Shown in pieces: positions 46,920 to 57,803 of a DNA stretch of 64,000 nt. The notes beneath the pieces were generated by a model, which ran no database searches, was not told the origin of the DNA, and saw only the letters and a list, made by a program, of their open reading frames with translations. Each line of letters begins with the position of its first letter. The first letter of the stretch is position 1. The DNA is from Heloderma charlesbogerti (lineage: Eukaryota; Chordata; Lepidosauria; Squamata; Helodermatidae), in NCBI GenBank assembly GCA_026122225.1, contig JANEZZ010001669.1:186001-250000 (forward strand), in the 5' to 3' direction. A program made the position numbers and the translations under genes.

Positions 46920-47880
46920 TTTAAGTATTTTCTGTTAGATTTGTACCCCGCCTTCACATTAAAAAAAATGCCAAAGGTGGCTAACAATAACATCCAATAC
47001 ATAGAAGTAATAAATATCACAAATCAGACATGAGCACACAACTCCCCCACCCCACGCAGCCATAACTAAAAATACAGATCAACACACAGAGAAGCAGAGA
47101 AAAGCAAATCGGCTCAGTGGCCAAATGCGTATTTAAATAAAAAGGGGTTTATGTGCAGACAGAAGGGCATTAACATGCAAGCCTCCCTTGTCTGGGCATT
47201 CCAAACTCTGGGTGCAGCCACCAAGAAGGCCTTTTCTAGGGTTTCCACCAAATGCATGGCAGAGGTAGGCATGAAAGTGAAGGTCATCTTAAAGATCTCT
47301 GAAATATCTCCGCACCCAGGAAGTCTTGAATGGGAGAAGGCAGTCCTTCAAGTAGCCTGGTCCCAAGCCATTTGGGGATTTATATGTCAGAATCAACCTT
47401 CTGAATTGTGCCTGGAAATGTACTGGCAACCGGTTTGAGCTAGAAATGATATGTCCCCTTTAACTGGCCCTGGCTGTGTTCTGACCCAGCTGAAGTGCCT
47501 GAATAGTCATCAAAGGCAGCCCTACACAGAGTGCATTCCAGTAATCCAAGCAAGATGCCACTAGGGCATGGGCTGCCAGGGCTGGATCTAACATCGCCAG
47601 GAACAGGCATGGTTGGCACACCAGACTCAGCGGAACAAACGTACTCCTTGCCACTGCTGAGACCCGGGCATTGAAGGGTAGGTGTAAATCCAAACTACGA
47701 AGCTTATTTCTCAAGGGGGTGCAGTCGCACCCAAAACTGGCTGAATCCCCTCACCTGCCTTTTGACTGACTAAGAGCACCTCCGTCTCGCCTGGATTAAG
47801 TTTCAACTTGTTTGCCTTCATCCAGTTCACTACCCACATCAGACATCGCAGATTCAATTCAAACCATCCTCTTGAAAATC
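46920..47880 (-). mobile_element. L2/CR1-type LINE 3' part filling the last SGPL1 intron
   Basis: In - orientation it carries residues such as NAALVASCLDYWNALCVGLP-like coding near 47,550 (LVASCLDYWNALCVGLPL in the frame ending 47,460) and a 3' UTR toward 46,920. It covers about 950 of the 1,050 bp of the intron between 46,845 and 47,894 and ends about 15 bp from the donor. It lies in the same orientation as SGPL1. Confidence 0.7.
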
Positions 47881-47894
47881 AAGGGGCACCTTAC

Positions 47895-48015
47895 CAGGCC
47901 AGTGCTCTTGGCTTTGGGGTCCTTCATGATCTCAGCGACGCACTCTCTGATATCTTTCAATAATACGTCTGCCACCCCATGCTTTGTGTGAATCAGTGTT
48001 AAGCAAAAATGAATG
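47895..48015 (-). CDS. SGPL1: SGPL1 penultimate exon
   Basis: The acceptor CTCTTTCCTAG is followed by one base that completes a Ser codon with the previous exon's AG. The exon encodes [20 protein letters not shown] and [20 protein letters not shown]; the donor is GTAAGG. It is 121 bp, and the frame fits both neighbours. Confidence 0.95.
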
Positions 48016-49794
48016 CTAGGAAAGAGACGGAGGAAAATAAAAGGTCAGCACCCTTTGTGGAAAGACAGACCCCTTTGTTTCATCAAACTTTGGATACGCT
48101 GGTTTTTTTTCAGTGTTAAAAATGCCTGGAGAATGTGGATAGAAAATCCTTTCAATCCACCATGTATACATCAAGCTTGCATATGATATGCACTGGGTGA
48201 GTTGCTTTCAAATATAGGCTGGCTCTGGCTGCTGATGTATATGAATACAGCAGTGGCTGTTTAGGTCTTCCTGTTCCCTACTGTTGTTCACCATCTAAAG
48301 CCACTCTGAGAAACAAGCTACTTGTTATCAGCAATTCCAGCTAGTATAGTGATTGCACTCTGAAATACAGAAGGTATCTGTGTGACTTTTTTCTTTAATG
48401 ACAGTAACATCTTCTGCGCATCGTCATGATCATTTCAGTCTTTTGGCACATCTGCATCTGTTCATTTCATTTTACTGTTCCTGCAGCAGCTCCCAGTAAT
48501 CTGAAAGCAGAGACTCGGCAAGGAAGTTTGTTTAAGACCCACATGAGGCAGTGTAAAACCCACAAAGCAGCTTTCTGCAGTCTGTCACCCTCTTTGTCAC
48601 AGAAGCAGCCTTCATCTTTGTTCCCCTGGCCAGGGCAGAGGTTGCAATACAAGCTAGCTGACTCATTGGAATCAACCATACTTTTCTTTCTTGCCCCTCC
48701 AGCATGACTTCGTGGGTTGACATTGTTTCTTAGCACTCAGACCATGCTGTAAGATGTATGGTGGTGATATCTCAGAAGAGAGATTATTGTGTGTAAGAGG
48801 GACAAAGGCTGGTACTGAATCATTGCTGGAATGCCAAGGCTGACATTTGACATTTCCAAATTACCAGAATAGGCTGAGTGTATGTCAACTTTTGAAAATA
48901 CTTTTACCCCAACATTACATAGAACTAACCTGTGGCCTATTGCATGCTTAATGAAAGCTCATCAAATAGTCTCCTGCAAACGATCAGAAAAAAACCACCC
49001 TTTCATCCACAGAAGTAACAGCTATTTAGATTAGTTGCAAGTTTGAACATAACTAACAAATTAACTTTGTGCAACCAAGAGGAATATTAACATGCCTCAG
49101 GAACGGTCTTAAAATACAGCATCCGTGTACTTTAAAAATATCACACTTAATTTAGAGCTTCTCTCCCCTTTCTGGTATAGTTAGGTGTTAACCATGCATT
49201 TCCTAAGGGAGAAGCAGTCTATTCTCTTGACAGTTACCTAGGAGCCAGATGTTCACTGTGCCGCACTTTCTGATCCCCACCCCCCCACCCCCCACACACA
49301 CACAGAGGCCATGCTCTAGAATAAAGTTAATACCATCCCCCTGTAAGATATAAATGATTACGAAGTGTGTTTCATTTCTTCACCACATATTATGATGGCA
49401 AAACATACAAAATCCACAAGAAAGAGATAAAGTATGGATGCATTAATCCCCCCTCCTCCCTCCCTCTCTCTCTCAAAAATAATGGAAGCCAGCCAAAATG
49501 GGTTGGAGGACTGGTTCCAGCCCACTGGAACCCAAGTTGGCTGTTCCTAATCTAAAGAAATGGCACATACCTCCTCAATGCTATTTATGACTGACTCTCC
49601 CCCTTTCCCTCTATTGCTGTGTAAACTACAGCATGGTAAGCGTGGGGAAGGTATGACTTGGTGGAGAGAAAGCAGACAGAGATATGATTTTCTCCCTTTC
49701 TCATAATACTCGAAGCCAGGGTCATCCAGCGAGCTGAATGGTGGGAGATTCAGGAGTGACAAGAGGATGTACGCCTTCAACACAGTGCGTTGTT

Positions 49795-50075
49795 AAACTA
49801 TGGCATTCCCTGCCACAAGATGTAGTGACAGCCACCAACCTAGACAGCTTTAAAAAGGGATTAGACAAATTCATGGAGGATGCATCTAACAATGGCTATT
49901 AGTCATGAAGGCTGTATATATTATCTCCAGTATCAGAGGGAGTGTGCCTCTGAATAACAGACACCGGGAAACAAGAGTGGGTGAGGGCCATGGCCCTCTT
50001 GGCCTGCTTGTGGGCTTCCCAGAGGCATCTGGGTAGTCACTGTGGGAAGCAGGATACTGGACTAGACAGGGCTTC
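49795..50075 (+). mobile_element. CR1-type LINE 3' fragment
   Basis: It reads WHSLPQDVVTATNLDSFKK-type coding residue, then TTCATGGAGGATGCATCTA and the 3' UTR ending ATACTGGACTAGACAGGGC. It is short and 5'-truncated. Confidence 0.65.
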
Positions 50076-50119
50076 TAAGTTCTTGAACACTGTGCATTCT
50101 CCCACCGCCCTGAACTCAC

Positions 50120-50266
50120 CTTGGAGGGAACTGCAAAATATTAAAATTCCATCCTCTAGTCTGTAACGCGTTTGACAACCGATATATGTCAAATGTGTCA
50201 GACCCCAAAGAAACAACAGATAGCTCAGGTTTTCCAAAGATGAAAATATTGTCAATTTTCCGCAAC
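50120..50266 (-). CDS. SGPL1: SGPL1 exon encoding the C-terminal domain start
   Basis: The acceptor TTATTTTTAAG is followed by a G that completes Glu. It encodes [20 protein letters not shown], then [20 protein letters not shown] and FNILQFPP; the donor after CCTCCAAG is GTGAGT. It is 147 bp. A CR1 fragment ends about 45 bp beyond the donor side. Confidence 0.95.
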
Positions 50267-50700
50267 CTTAAAAATAAAAGTTTTAAAAGAATGTTTCATA
50301 TTGTCAACACAGGCAGAAGATAAAATGCGCCCTAATTACCTTTAAATCTAGCAATAAACGTATTAAACAGCCAATGTCAGGTCTGCATTTTCTTATTTGT
50401 ACTGCTAGCTTCTCCTCCTCTTGATCTAGAAACATCTCTCAATCTTCCTTTATAGGTGAATAAAATTGGGGGAAGAAGGTGTCCATGGGTGGCAGACCTC
50501 CAAGCCCTTTAGACAGGGTGTAAATATAGCATCTTTTCAAGTTAGCCTTTTTAAAGTTTTAATTGATTTTAATGTTCTTGGTTTTCCTGTTGCATGGTTT
50601 TATGGTTTTAAATTGTTGTGCAGTGCACCGCCTTGATGACCTTTTAGCAGGTAAGGTGGAAGATAGTAATAAATACATGAATAAATAATAATAAACAACT

Positions 50701-50770
50701 GAGGATGCAATCCAATGCATGTATAGACAGAAAAAGGTCCTACAATTCCCAGCATCCCCCAGCTATTAGT
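50701..50770. repeat. Hairpin MITE, left half only
   Basis: GATGCAATCCAATGCATG is followed by TATAGACAGAAAAAGGTCC and CCAGCATCCCCCAGC. The right arm is missing. Confidence 0.6.
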
Positions 50771-51489
50771 GCAAGCGTGCACTTGCAATGCACACTTGCG
50801 AAAGTAGAATGAAATTCTTGTACATCCCTAAAAAATCTGATGCCATCCACGAGTGGATGATGGAATGAAAGACTCCTGACAATTCACGAAACACAGAAGG
50901 AAAGGATTTAACAAAATCCATACATCCCTACTTTCAGCAAATCCGCTTGGGAACTCCACTACCTAGGTGACAAGTTATCCAAGGCAAGAAATGGGAGCAC
51001 AAATATGAATGTGGGGGTCGGGGACAGGGAGGGAAGAAGAGCCATAAAAGTCTTACGTCCAGAGAAAGTATTTCTTTCATGGCTTATAGCAACTCTGAAT
51101 GTGAACATTACCACATAATCCTTCCCTCCAGGATCTTCTACAGACAGCTCAGCTGCCAAGGCTTGCTGTGAAACAAATGCCTTGGGGACCAGGCCAGCAG
51201 TCACAAGCCACAGAACTGCAGCTGTTTATGAAAGCTGTACAGAGACAGGCGAATGGCAGAGGACGGAAGAAAAAGTCCAAATTGCCAGGTGGGGTGCAGG
51301 CCACTTTCCTCTCTTTCCTAGTGAAGGGGAGTGGGAACCATGACTAAAGGATCTAGGAGGGAAGTCTAGTCTAGTGCACAAGTTCTGAACAACTCCTTCA
51401 TTTGTTCCTAGAGGAATCAGCTTTTTGGGAAGCGGGAGAATGGTATTTGGTGTAACTAAGTGGTGGCCAATTGGGGGGGCTAACGTGTT

Positions 51490-51801
51490 ATACGGATGGC
51501 CTTCTCTCTGTCCCATCAGCCAGGACAGCTAGACTGGTGGGGACGAGGGAGAGGGCCTTTTCTGTGGTGGCCCCCACTCTGTGGAACTCCCTCCCTAAGG
51601 AACTCCGTCATGCCCCCTCTTTAATGAGCTTCCGCCATGCATTAAAAACGTGGTTGTTCAGGCAGGCATTTGGGGTCGGTCAGGGTATTTTAGAAAATGT
51701 TTTTATTGTAGAACTTTATTGTTTTAAACTGTTGTACATTGCCCAGAGTGGCTGGGTGACCAGCCAGATGGGCGATTAATAAATTAAATTAATAAATAAA
51801 T
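51490..51801 (+). mobile_element. L2-like LINE 3' end
   Basis: It encodes ARLVGTRERAFSVVAPTLWN and SLPKELRHAPSLMSF, then the GCCCAGAGTGGCTGGGTGACC 3' UTR and a TTAATAAATTAAA-type tail. It is nearly identical to 10,974-11,231. Confidence 0.8.
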
Positions 51802-51870
51802 TGTAGAGTCCAAGTTTTTAGGTAATACCGTTCTAGCATGCAGCCCTGCACTAAGGGTTTGCCTCTAGTT

Positions 51871-52010
51871 CAGCCTTTGCCCAACCTGGTGCCCTCCAGA
51901 TGTTTTGGACTACAATACTCGGCATTCCTGGCCATTGGCCATGCTGGCTGTGGGGTTGATGGAAGTTGAAGTCCAAAGCATCTGGAGGGCACCAGGTTGA
52001 GCGAAGGCTG
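51871..52010. mobile_element. CAGCCTTCCCC foldback MITE with 8-bp target duplication
   Basis: It begins CAGCCTTTGCCCAACCTGG and ends CACCAGGTTGAGCGAAGGCTG. CTCTAGTT (51,863-51,870) and CTCTAGTC (52,011-52,018) match at 7 of 8 positions. The arms pair over most of their length. Confidence 0.85.
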
Positions 52011-52280
52011 CTCTAGTCTACTGAGCTGGGGAGAAGGCAATATCACGACATGGGCCCCTGAAACTCCTGCCCAGGTGTGCCATATGCCATTCTTGGCACC
52101 CATGCTGTAGGTTGGCTCAGCATGGTAGGAAAGGGCTTGCACTTTTGACTAGGATGCTATCTTTGAACCTTCTTTTGGGGAGAGTTCCAATCCCTTCCCT
52201 TTCTGGATAATAAGCATCTTGCCCAGAGGTAGCAGAGAGGGGAAGAAGACAGAAGAGCCTGCTAAGCTGCCTACCGTCTA

Positions 52281-52407
52281 GCTCAGCCTTTCCCAGCCTG
52301 GCACCCTTCAGATGTGTTGGGACTGAAACTCAATTGGCCACATTGGCTGGGAATTATGGAAGCTGCAGTCCCAACCAATCTGAAGGGTGCCAGGCTGGGA
52401 AAGGCAG
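52281..52407. repeat. CAGCCTTCCCC foldback MITE copy
   Basis: The left arm CAGCCTTTCCCAGCCTGGCAC and right arm GTGCCAGGCTGGGAAAGGC are almost perfectly complementary. This copy is 270 bp from the previous one. Confidence 0.75.
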
Positions 52408-52819
52408 ATCAGTGTTCCAGCTGAGGTGGTTCCCTCCCTCCCCTGACCACCACCACAGGGCCACTCAAGGAACATCTTGACCGAGAGGAGAAGAGATCAG
52501 GCTTTCAAAAAGGATCGCCTCCTCTGCCCCTGTAGCTTTTCTTTACTGCTGTATTAAATAGTTTCAATTGATGCTTATTGTTTTATTTGGATGTAAACCA
52601 CTTTGTGCGGTTCACATGAAAAGCGGCCTATAAATACCCTACATAAATAAGAAAAGTCCCCCCCGCCCCCGCAAGTGTTTGCTTATGATCTCTAGGATCT
52701 GGACCCCTTTGGGTCAAGATACTGCAAAACAGCCCAAGAGTGCTGCTGAAAGGGGCTATCTTGGGGTGGGGGTGGGAGGAGGTGAAATAAGGGAGCAAAG
52801 GTTAAAACCTTCCACATAC

Positions 52820-53058
52820 TCTGATACAAGGAGCCGTGCTGTTGAAATTATACTTTTAGTGGCCTCCACGTAACCATCTTCTCCTGTGTGCATCATCGTC
52901 GCCCAGCAAGCTGCAATAAGACCACCAGGCCTGGAACCAGCTAGCGTAGGGGAGGCATAGATCCCTCCATTCCAGTCAGGAGCAATGAAAAACTGGTATT
53001 GCCGATATTTTCTATCACTGTACAGTACCACAGAGGAGCCCTTTGGAGCATAGCCATA
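52820..53058 (-). CDS. SGPL1: SGPL1 exon directly after the PLP lysine
   Basis: The acceptor CCTCCTTTGCAG precedes [20 protein letters not shown]. The exon continues through [20 protein letters not shown] and [20 protein letters not shown] to TARLLVS plus two bases (GA). The donor is GTATGT. At 239 bp it is the longest exon here. A MITE ends 47 bp upstream of the acceptor. Confidence 0.96.
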
Positions 53059-53104
53059 CTGCAAAGGAGGAGATGGACATTCAAGGAGCAAAATAAGAGT
53101 TCAT

Positions 53105-53391
53105 GGGCAGTATCCAATACTGCCTGCATGCTAGCAGGACCTACCCCTAGCACAACGGTGAGCTAGTGGTTCTCAAAGCAATCAGAAATGAGCGAAAACA
53201 TTTGTTTCTGGAACGAAGCAGGTCAACGGAGCTTGAAGAAGGGAGCTCCGTTGACCTGTCCCATTTCAGAAACGAGCGCTTCTTTCCGGGCTTGCTTTAG
53301 GAAGCATTGGTTTCTGCTGTGCTCACAGTAGGTCCCCTGGGCTCAATGAATGGAACAACCGGAAGCGCAGCAGCAGTATTGGATACTTCCC
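53105..53391. mobile_element. MITE with GGGCAGTATCCAATACTGC ends
   Basis: The left 19 bp and the reverse complement of the right 19 bp match at 18 positions. A central hairpin has arms AGGTCAACGGAGCT and AGCTCCGTTGACCT (53,219-53,259). It has no coding capacity. Tips beginning GGG are compatible with PIF/Harbinger, but the 3-bp flanks (CAT, TAT) are not decisive. No second copy is in the window. Confidence 0.7.
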
Positions 53392-54009
53392 TATATAAAT
53401 CCACACAAGCATCACACAAAGCTTGAACTCTACAGACAGGTTCAAACCTCTTCTACTGAGAGCCACAGGGTAGAACTGCAAAGTTAATAATTCCGTACTA
53501 GCTTAACAAAACAATGATTAAAAAAAAACTTTTACAAAGCCTTCCATCTTTTGACAGTCTATTGAGAGGAATTTAAGATTTCTTTTTCAAAGTGAGGATG
53601 TATTAAGGGCACAGATGTCAGCTTGTGAAAAAGGTGGAGGATTGCATATGCCAGATGAATGTATTTGGTGTTCTATTCATGCCCACACTCCTTTCCTTCT
53701 TGCACTCCCAGTTATATGGAAAAACTACTGCTGTGTATCTGCCTTCATTCTTACATCCTGATCTTAAACATGTCTGTTCAGAAGTTGTTCCTATCAATTC
53801 TGATGGAATTTACTTCTGCCTGCATATGCTTAGGGATTACAGTTTTAGACAAATGACAAAGGTATAACAATGGTAATAGCATAAAGCCTTTCCATACTGC
53901 ACAGAGATCTCACTTGGAAGCAGAGTCAGAGGAAAGACGTCTGATCCAGTTTAGAATGCACACAGATCAACTCAAGTCAGAGTCCAAAATTGATGTGCTT
54001 TTGTCTCAC

Positions 54010-54159
54010 CTTGTGGGTATCTGCAGAAATGCTGGTGACACCTTCCACTTGGAAATCAAAAGGATGTTGTAGAGGGAAACCAGCCTTCTCCATAAAGACA
54101 ATGAGAAAGCCACCTAGGCAGGCATCCACATGGAGGGGAATCTTATATTTCAGTGCAAG
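54010..54159 (-). CDS. SGPL1: SGPL1 exon with the PLP-binding lysine
   Basis: The acceptor TCTTGACACAG precedes [20 protein letters not shown] and [20 protein letters not shown], and the exon ends [10 protein letters not shown]. The last codon is the lysine that forms the Schiff base with PLP; the Asp in HVDACLGG is the conserved partner of the cofactor ring. The donor is GTGAGA. 150 bp, phase 0. Confidence 0.97.
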
Positions 54160-54207
54160 CTGTGTCAAGATAAGGAACATACTAGTTAAATTTTTTAAGC
54201 TAGATCA

Positions 54208-54318
54208 TTCTTCTCCATTCTGGCGAGCTCCAGATGTGTTGGACTACAACTCCAACCATCCACAGCCAGCACAGCCAACAGTCTGTGTTGCAGGGCACCA
54301 GGCTGGGGAAGGCTGAGC
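54208..54318. repeat. CAGCCTTCCCC foldback MITE copy
   Basis: Left CTCCATTCTGGCGAGCTCCAG, right GGGCACCAGGCTGGGGAAGG. The left tip is degraded. It is located 50 bp upstream of the PLP-lysine exon acceptor. Confidence 0.65.
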
Positions 54319-55050
54319 TAAAGCAAAGCAACAAGAGTGAACAACTTGCAGAGCTTGAGCCTCAAAGTAATACAGGTATTTTACATTTCCATATCTGGAA
54401 AAACCCAAGCGTTCTTCCCTAAAAAGGGTGTGCCATCTGAAGCTGTGGGCTGCAAGGAGGGAGGCCCTTAGCAGTGGCTCATGATATTGGCAACTGGACT
54501 GTCGAGTCCTTCTATTTGCAATGTCCACACTGTTGTCCGCTTTAATCCTAATGAGGTCAACCGATACGCATCAGTACAGGGTAGCTTCGAGTCTGGAACT
54601 GGCCACAAGAAATCCTCCTTGTGGAGGAAGGAAGACATGCCTTTTCTCATGTCTTCCTTCATTGGCAAATTCAAGATTGCTTCTGCTGTAACTGAATGCT
54701 TGGACATCTCAGCTTCAGTAATTATGCTGCAGAATACTTAAGCAGTGTGGAGCATAGGAAGCTACCTTATACCAAGTCAGAACGTGAGTCTATCTCAGTA
54801 GAACTCACACTGACTGGTAGCAGCTCTGCAGGGTTTCAGAAGGGAGCTTTTCCCATGAATGTGGGGAACAAACATTGGACCTTCTGCATGCAAAGCATGG
54901 GCTCTACTGTTAAGCTTCTAACGTACACCCTGACTCCCATGACCTGGCAGGACTTGTCTGGGATTTGTACCCAAGACCTCTCGCATCCCTAGACCAATAA
55001 GCCAGGCAATGGAGAGAGGAGGAGGTGTGAGCATGTTTAGTACACAAACA

Positions 55051-56706
55051 CAGTCAGGGCAGAAATATTGGAAAAAGAATAACTGTTTTGGCAGTTGGCC
55101 TCTGCACACCACCACACTGAAGCTGAAAGGAAACACACCCAGATGGGAGCGAAGTCAGGACTTTCGGCTGTAATTCAAGGGGACTGACAAAAGTGGGGCA
55201 CTAACCATTCAGGAAGGACAGCCAATGGCATACACACACACACACCCATCGTTGGTGGCACGTAAGTAATGGAACAAACCAACATCATTTCAAACTTAAG
55301 GATCGCCTTTAATACCTGGATAAAAATCCATGTCAGTCAATGACTGCCTGAAGTCTGGAACCCATGGACATCACCAAATGCTGCGTTTCCTCCCTCGAGA
55401 TGCTTTGCCAGGCCTTTACTGCAGCTGCCTTCAGCTGCTGCTTGTTTGTGGGTCTTTCTGCCTTCAGTCTTGTCTTCAGTAAGTGAAAAGCATGCTCTGT
55501 TGGGTTGAGATCAGGTGAATGACTTGGCCATTGAAGAACATCCCACTTCTTTGCCTTGAGAAACTCTTGGGTAGCTTTTGCTGTATGTTTTGGGTCATTA
55601 TCCATCTGCAATATGAAGCAGCACCCTATCAGTTTGGCAGCATTCGGCTGAATCTGAGCAGAAAGTATAGCCCTATACACTTCAGAATCCATCCTGCTGC
55701 TTTTATCAGCAGTCAGGTCATCAATAAACACCAGTGGCCCGGTTCCATTGGCAGCCATCCATGCCCATGCCATAACACTGCCTCCACCATGTCTGACAGA
55801 TGATGTGGTATGCTTTGGATCATGAGCTGTTCCTTTCCTTCTCCATACTTTTCTCTTCCCACCATTCTGGTACAAGTTCATCTTGGTTTCATCAGTCCAA
55901 AGAATCTTATTCCAGAACTGGGCAGGCTTTTTTGGGTATTTGCTGGCAAAGGCTAATCTGGCCTTTCTGTTCTTGAGCATTGCCAGTGGTTTGCACCTTG
56001 TTGTGAAGCCTCTGTATTTACATTCATAAAGCTGTCTCTTGACTGTAGATGTTGACAATGACATGCCTACCTCCACAAGAGCGTTCCTGACCTGGCTAGA
56101 TGTTGTGAAAGGGTTCCTCTTCACCATGAGCAGAATTCTGCGGTCATCCACTTTAGTTGTCTTCTGTGGTGTTCCAGGCCTTTTGCTGTTGCTGAGCTTG
56201 CCAATTAATTCCTTCTTTTTCATGATGTTCCAAACTGTTGTGGTGGCCACTCCCACTGTTTTTGCTATCTCTCTGATGGGTTTATGTTGTTTCCTCAGCC
56301 TAATGATGGCCTCCTTCACTCGCATGGACACCTCTTTGGACCTCATGTTGGGAGTTCCAGTGAACAGCTACCAAATGCAAATGTAACACTCAGAACCACC
56401 TCCAGGCCTTTTATCTGCTTGATTGGTCATGGGGCACCCAGGAAACAGGCCACACCTGGCCATGCAGCTGCTTGTCAGCCATTCGTTCCATTACTTATGA
56501 GCCACCAACGATGGGTGTGTGTGTATGCCACTGGCTGTCCTTCCTGAATGGGTAGTGCCCCACTTTTGTCAAAGCCCTTGAATTATAGCTGAAAGTCCTG
56601 ACTTCGCTCCCATCTGAGTGTGTTTCCTTTCAACTTCAATGTGGTGGCATACAGAAGCCAACTGCCAAAACAGTTATCCTTGTTCCAATATTTCTGGCTG
56701 TGACTG
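55051..56706 (-). mobile_element. Tc1-like DNA transposon, apparently complete
   Basis: About 220-bp terminal inverted repeats (55,051-55,275 and 56,485-56,706) bracket a single transposase gene. The tips read CAGTCAGGGCAGAAATATTGG and, inverted, CAGTCACAGCCAGAAATATTGG. TA follows the right end (56,707-56,708); on the left the expected TA is CA. Total 1,656 bp, the usual size of Tc1 elements. It lies in the SGPL1 intron 54,160-57,282 in the same orientation as the host gene. The arms differ at several positions, so it is not brand new. Confidence 0.95.
55333..56346 (-). CDS. Tc1-like DD34E transposase, intact frame
   Basis: This 337-residue frame has no stop or frameshift; Tc1 transposases are about 340 residues. 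An N-terminal paired-like DNA-binding region contains a first helix-turn-helix (about 20-45, REIAKTVGVATTTVWNIM), a KRPGTP linker (55-60) and a second HTH (about 80-108). The DDE domain has Asp152 (LWTDETKMN), Asp249 (QMDNDPKHTAK) and Glu284 (SPDLNPTEH), with exactly 34 residues between the last two. The glycine-rich RHGGGSVMAW box (185-194) is present. The likely activity is cut-and-paste transposition into TA sites. Key residues are all there, so it may encode an active or recently active enzyme. No promoter or poly(A) site was identified. Confidence 0.95.
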   Translation of the reverse strand: MRSKEVSMRVKEAIIRLRKQHKPIREIAKTVGVATTTVWNIMKKKELIGKLSNSKRPGTPQKTTKVDDRRILLMVKRNPFTTSSQVRNALVEVGMSLSTSTVKRQLYECKYRGFTTRCKPLAMLKNRKARLAFASKYPKKPAQFWNKILWTDETKMNLYQNGGKRKVWRRKGTAHDPKHTTSSVRHGGGSVMAWAWMAANGTGPLVFIDDLTADKSSRMDSEVYRAILSAQIQPNAAKLIGCCFILQMDNDPKHTAKATQEFLKAKKWDVLQWPSHSPDLNPTEHAFHLLKTRLKAERPTNKQQLKAAAVKAWQSISREETQHLVMSMGSRLQAVID

Positions 56707-57282
56707 TATGTACACAAAACACACACCAACACTTCTTTTTAAAATGTAGGTTCTATTAGACATAACTGATGCTCACAGGGTCAAACTACACGTTACGTTA
56801 ACTGTGTAGTGTGTAGCTCAGCCTTATCTTTTTCTTTACTTTAGAGTAACTGCATGCAGGCCTGATTTAGTTCAGGACCAGCACACATCAGGAGCAGGGT
56901 GACAATGCTGACAGAGACTTAGCAAAAACCTGAATCAGAGCAAGGACCAACAATGACCATATGCAAGCGCACAAAAAAGCGGTAACTGAACTGCTTGCAA
57001 CTGCTTTCCAAAGACCTGGGTCTGTATTCAGCCATATCAAGATCTGCCATCCCAGCAGACTTTGTAGTCACTCTGCACATCTTCATTAATGCCAAACACT
57101 TTGCATTCATGGACACTTGCTGCAATGTAGGAGACTGGATACGTGCACATACTGGGCTTTCCTTATGTCAGCCACTGAAAGGGGAAAAACCTTCTTAAAG
57201 ATCTTTCCCAACTACAGCCAGCAATGGCGATCTCAAATGAATACTGCCTGTGCTGTGTGGAAACAACATCAGGGAAAGTTAC

Positions 57283-57381
57283 CTTTGCTACCTCCTCAAC
57301 TGGGTCTATGATGCCATGAGGAAACTGGGGTGCTGAACAAACCAACATGGCTGTATTCTTGGAAATGGCTTTCTTCATCGC
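57283..57381 (-). CDS. SGPL1: SGPL1 exon [15 protein letters not shown]
   Basis: The acceptor TTTTTTCAG precedes [20 protein letters not shown] and [13 protein letters not shown]; the donor is GTAACT. 99 bp, phase 0 at both ends. The following intron (54,160-57,282) contains the intact Tc1-like transposon. Confidence 0.96.
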
Positions 57382-57562
57382 CTGAAAAAATTAAGAGGAA
57401 ATGATTAGGAAGTCAATATACTCTAGATACCAATCTTCCAAATTTCAAGAAGTTAAAGGCACACCATTCAAAGGACTACATTTGTTCCTAAAATAGCATT
57501 TTGCCCAGTCATTTTGCCCAGTCTCAACTATCAGTAGACAGCTGGAAATAGCAACGGGATAC

Positions 57563-57668
57563 CTTAACATCCACTTGCATACTTTTGGTCAATGGAATGT
57601 GCACAATCTTCATCCTTAAATAATGGGCAGCTTTATCAAATGCCGCATGTACACTCTCCGGAACCAAC
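57563..57668 (-). CDS. SGPL1: SGPL1 exon [16 protein letters not shown]
   Basis: The first base completes a Met codon split with the upstream exon. It encodes [20 protein letters not shown] and [15 protein letters not shown]. The acceptor is TTTTATCCAG and the donor GTATCC. The His in HAAF is conserved in the family. An ATT microsatellite begins about 60 bp upstream of the acceptor. Confidence 0.95.
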
Positions 57669-57726
57669 CTGGATAAAAGAGAAAGCAACACATCACAGAA
57701 AATGGTCTGTGGCTGCTCGTAATTCA

Positions 57727-57803
57727 TTATTATTACTATTATTATTACTATTACTATTATTATTACTATTATTATTACTATTATTATCATCATCATCATC
57801 ATT
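57727..57803 (+). repeat. ATT/TTAC microsatellite
   Basis: Runs of ATT with ACT variants end in ATC repeats. In SGPL1 orientation it lies just upstream of the splice acceptor at 57,668. Confidence 0.95.

Noticed and set aside
50959..51204. 81-codon - strand frame as an SGPL1 exon
   Set aside because: The order and phases of SGPL1 exons are complete without it, and it does not resemble the protein.
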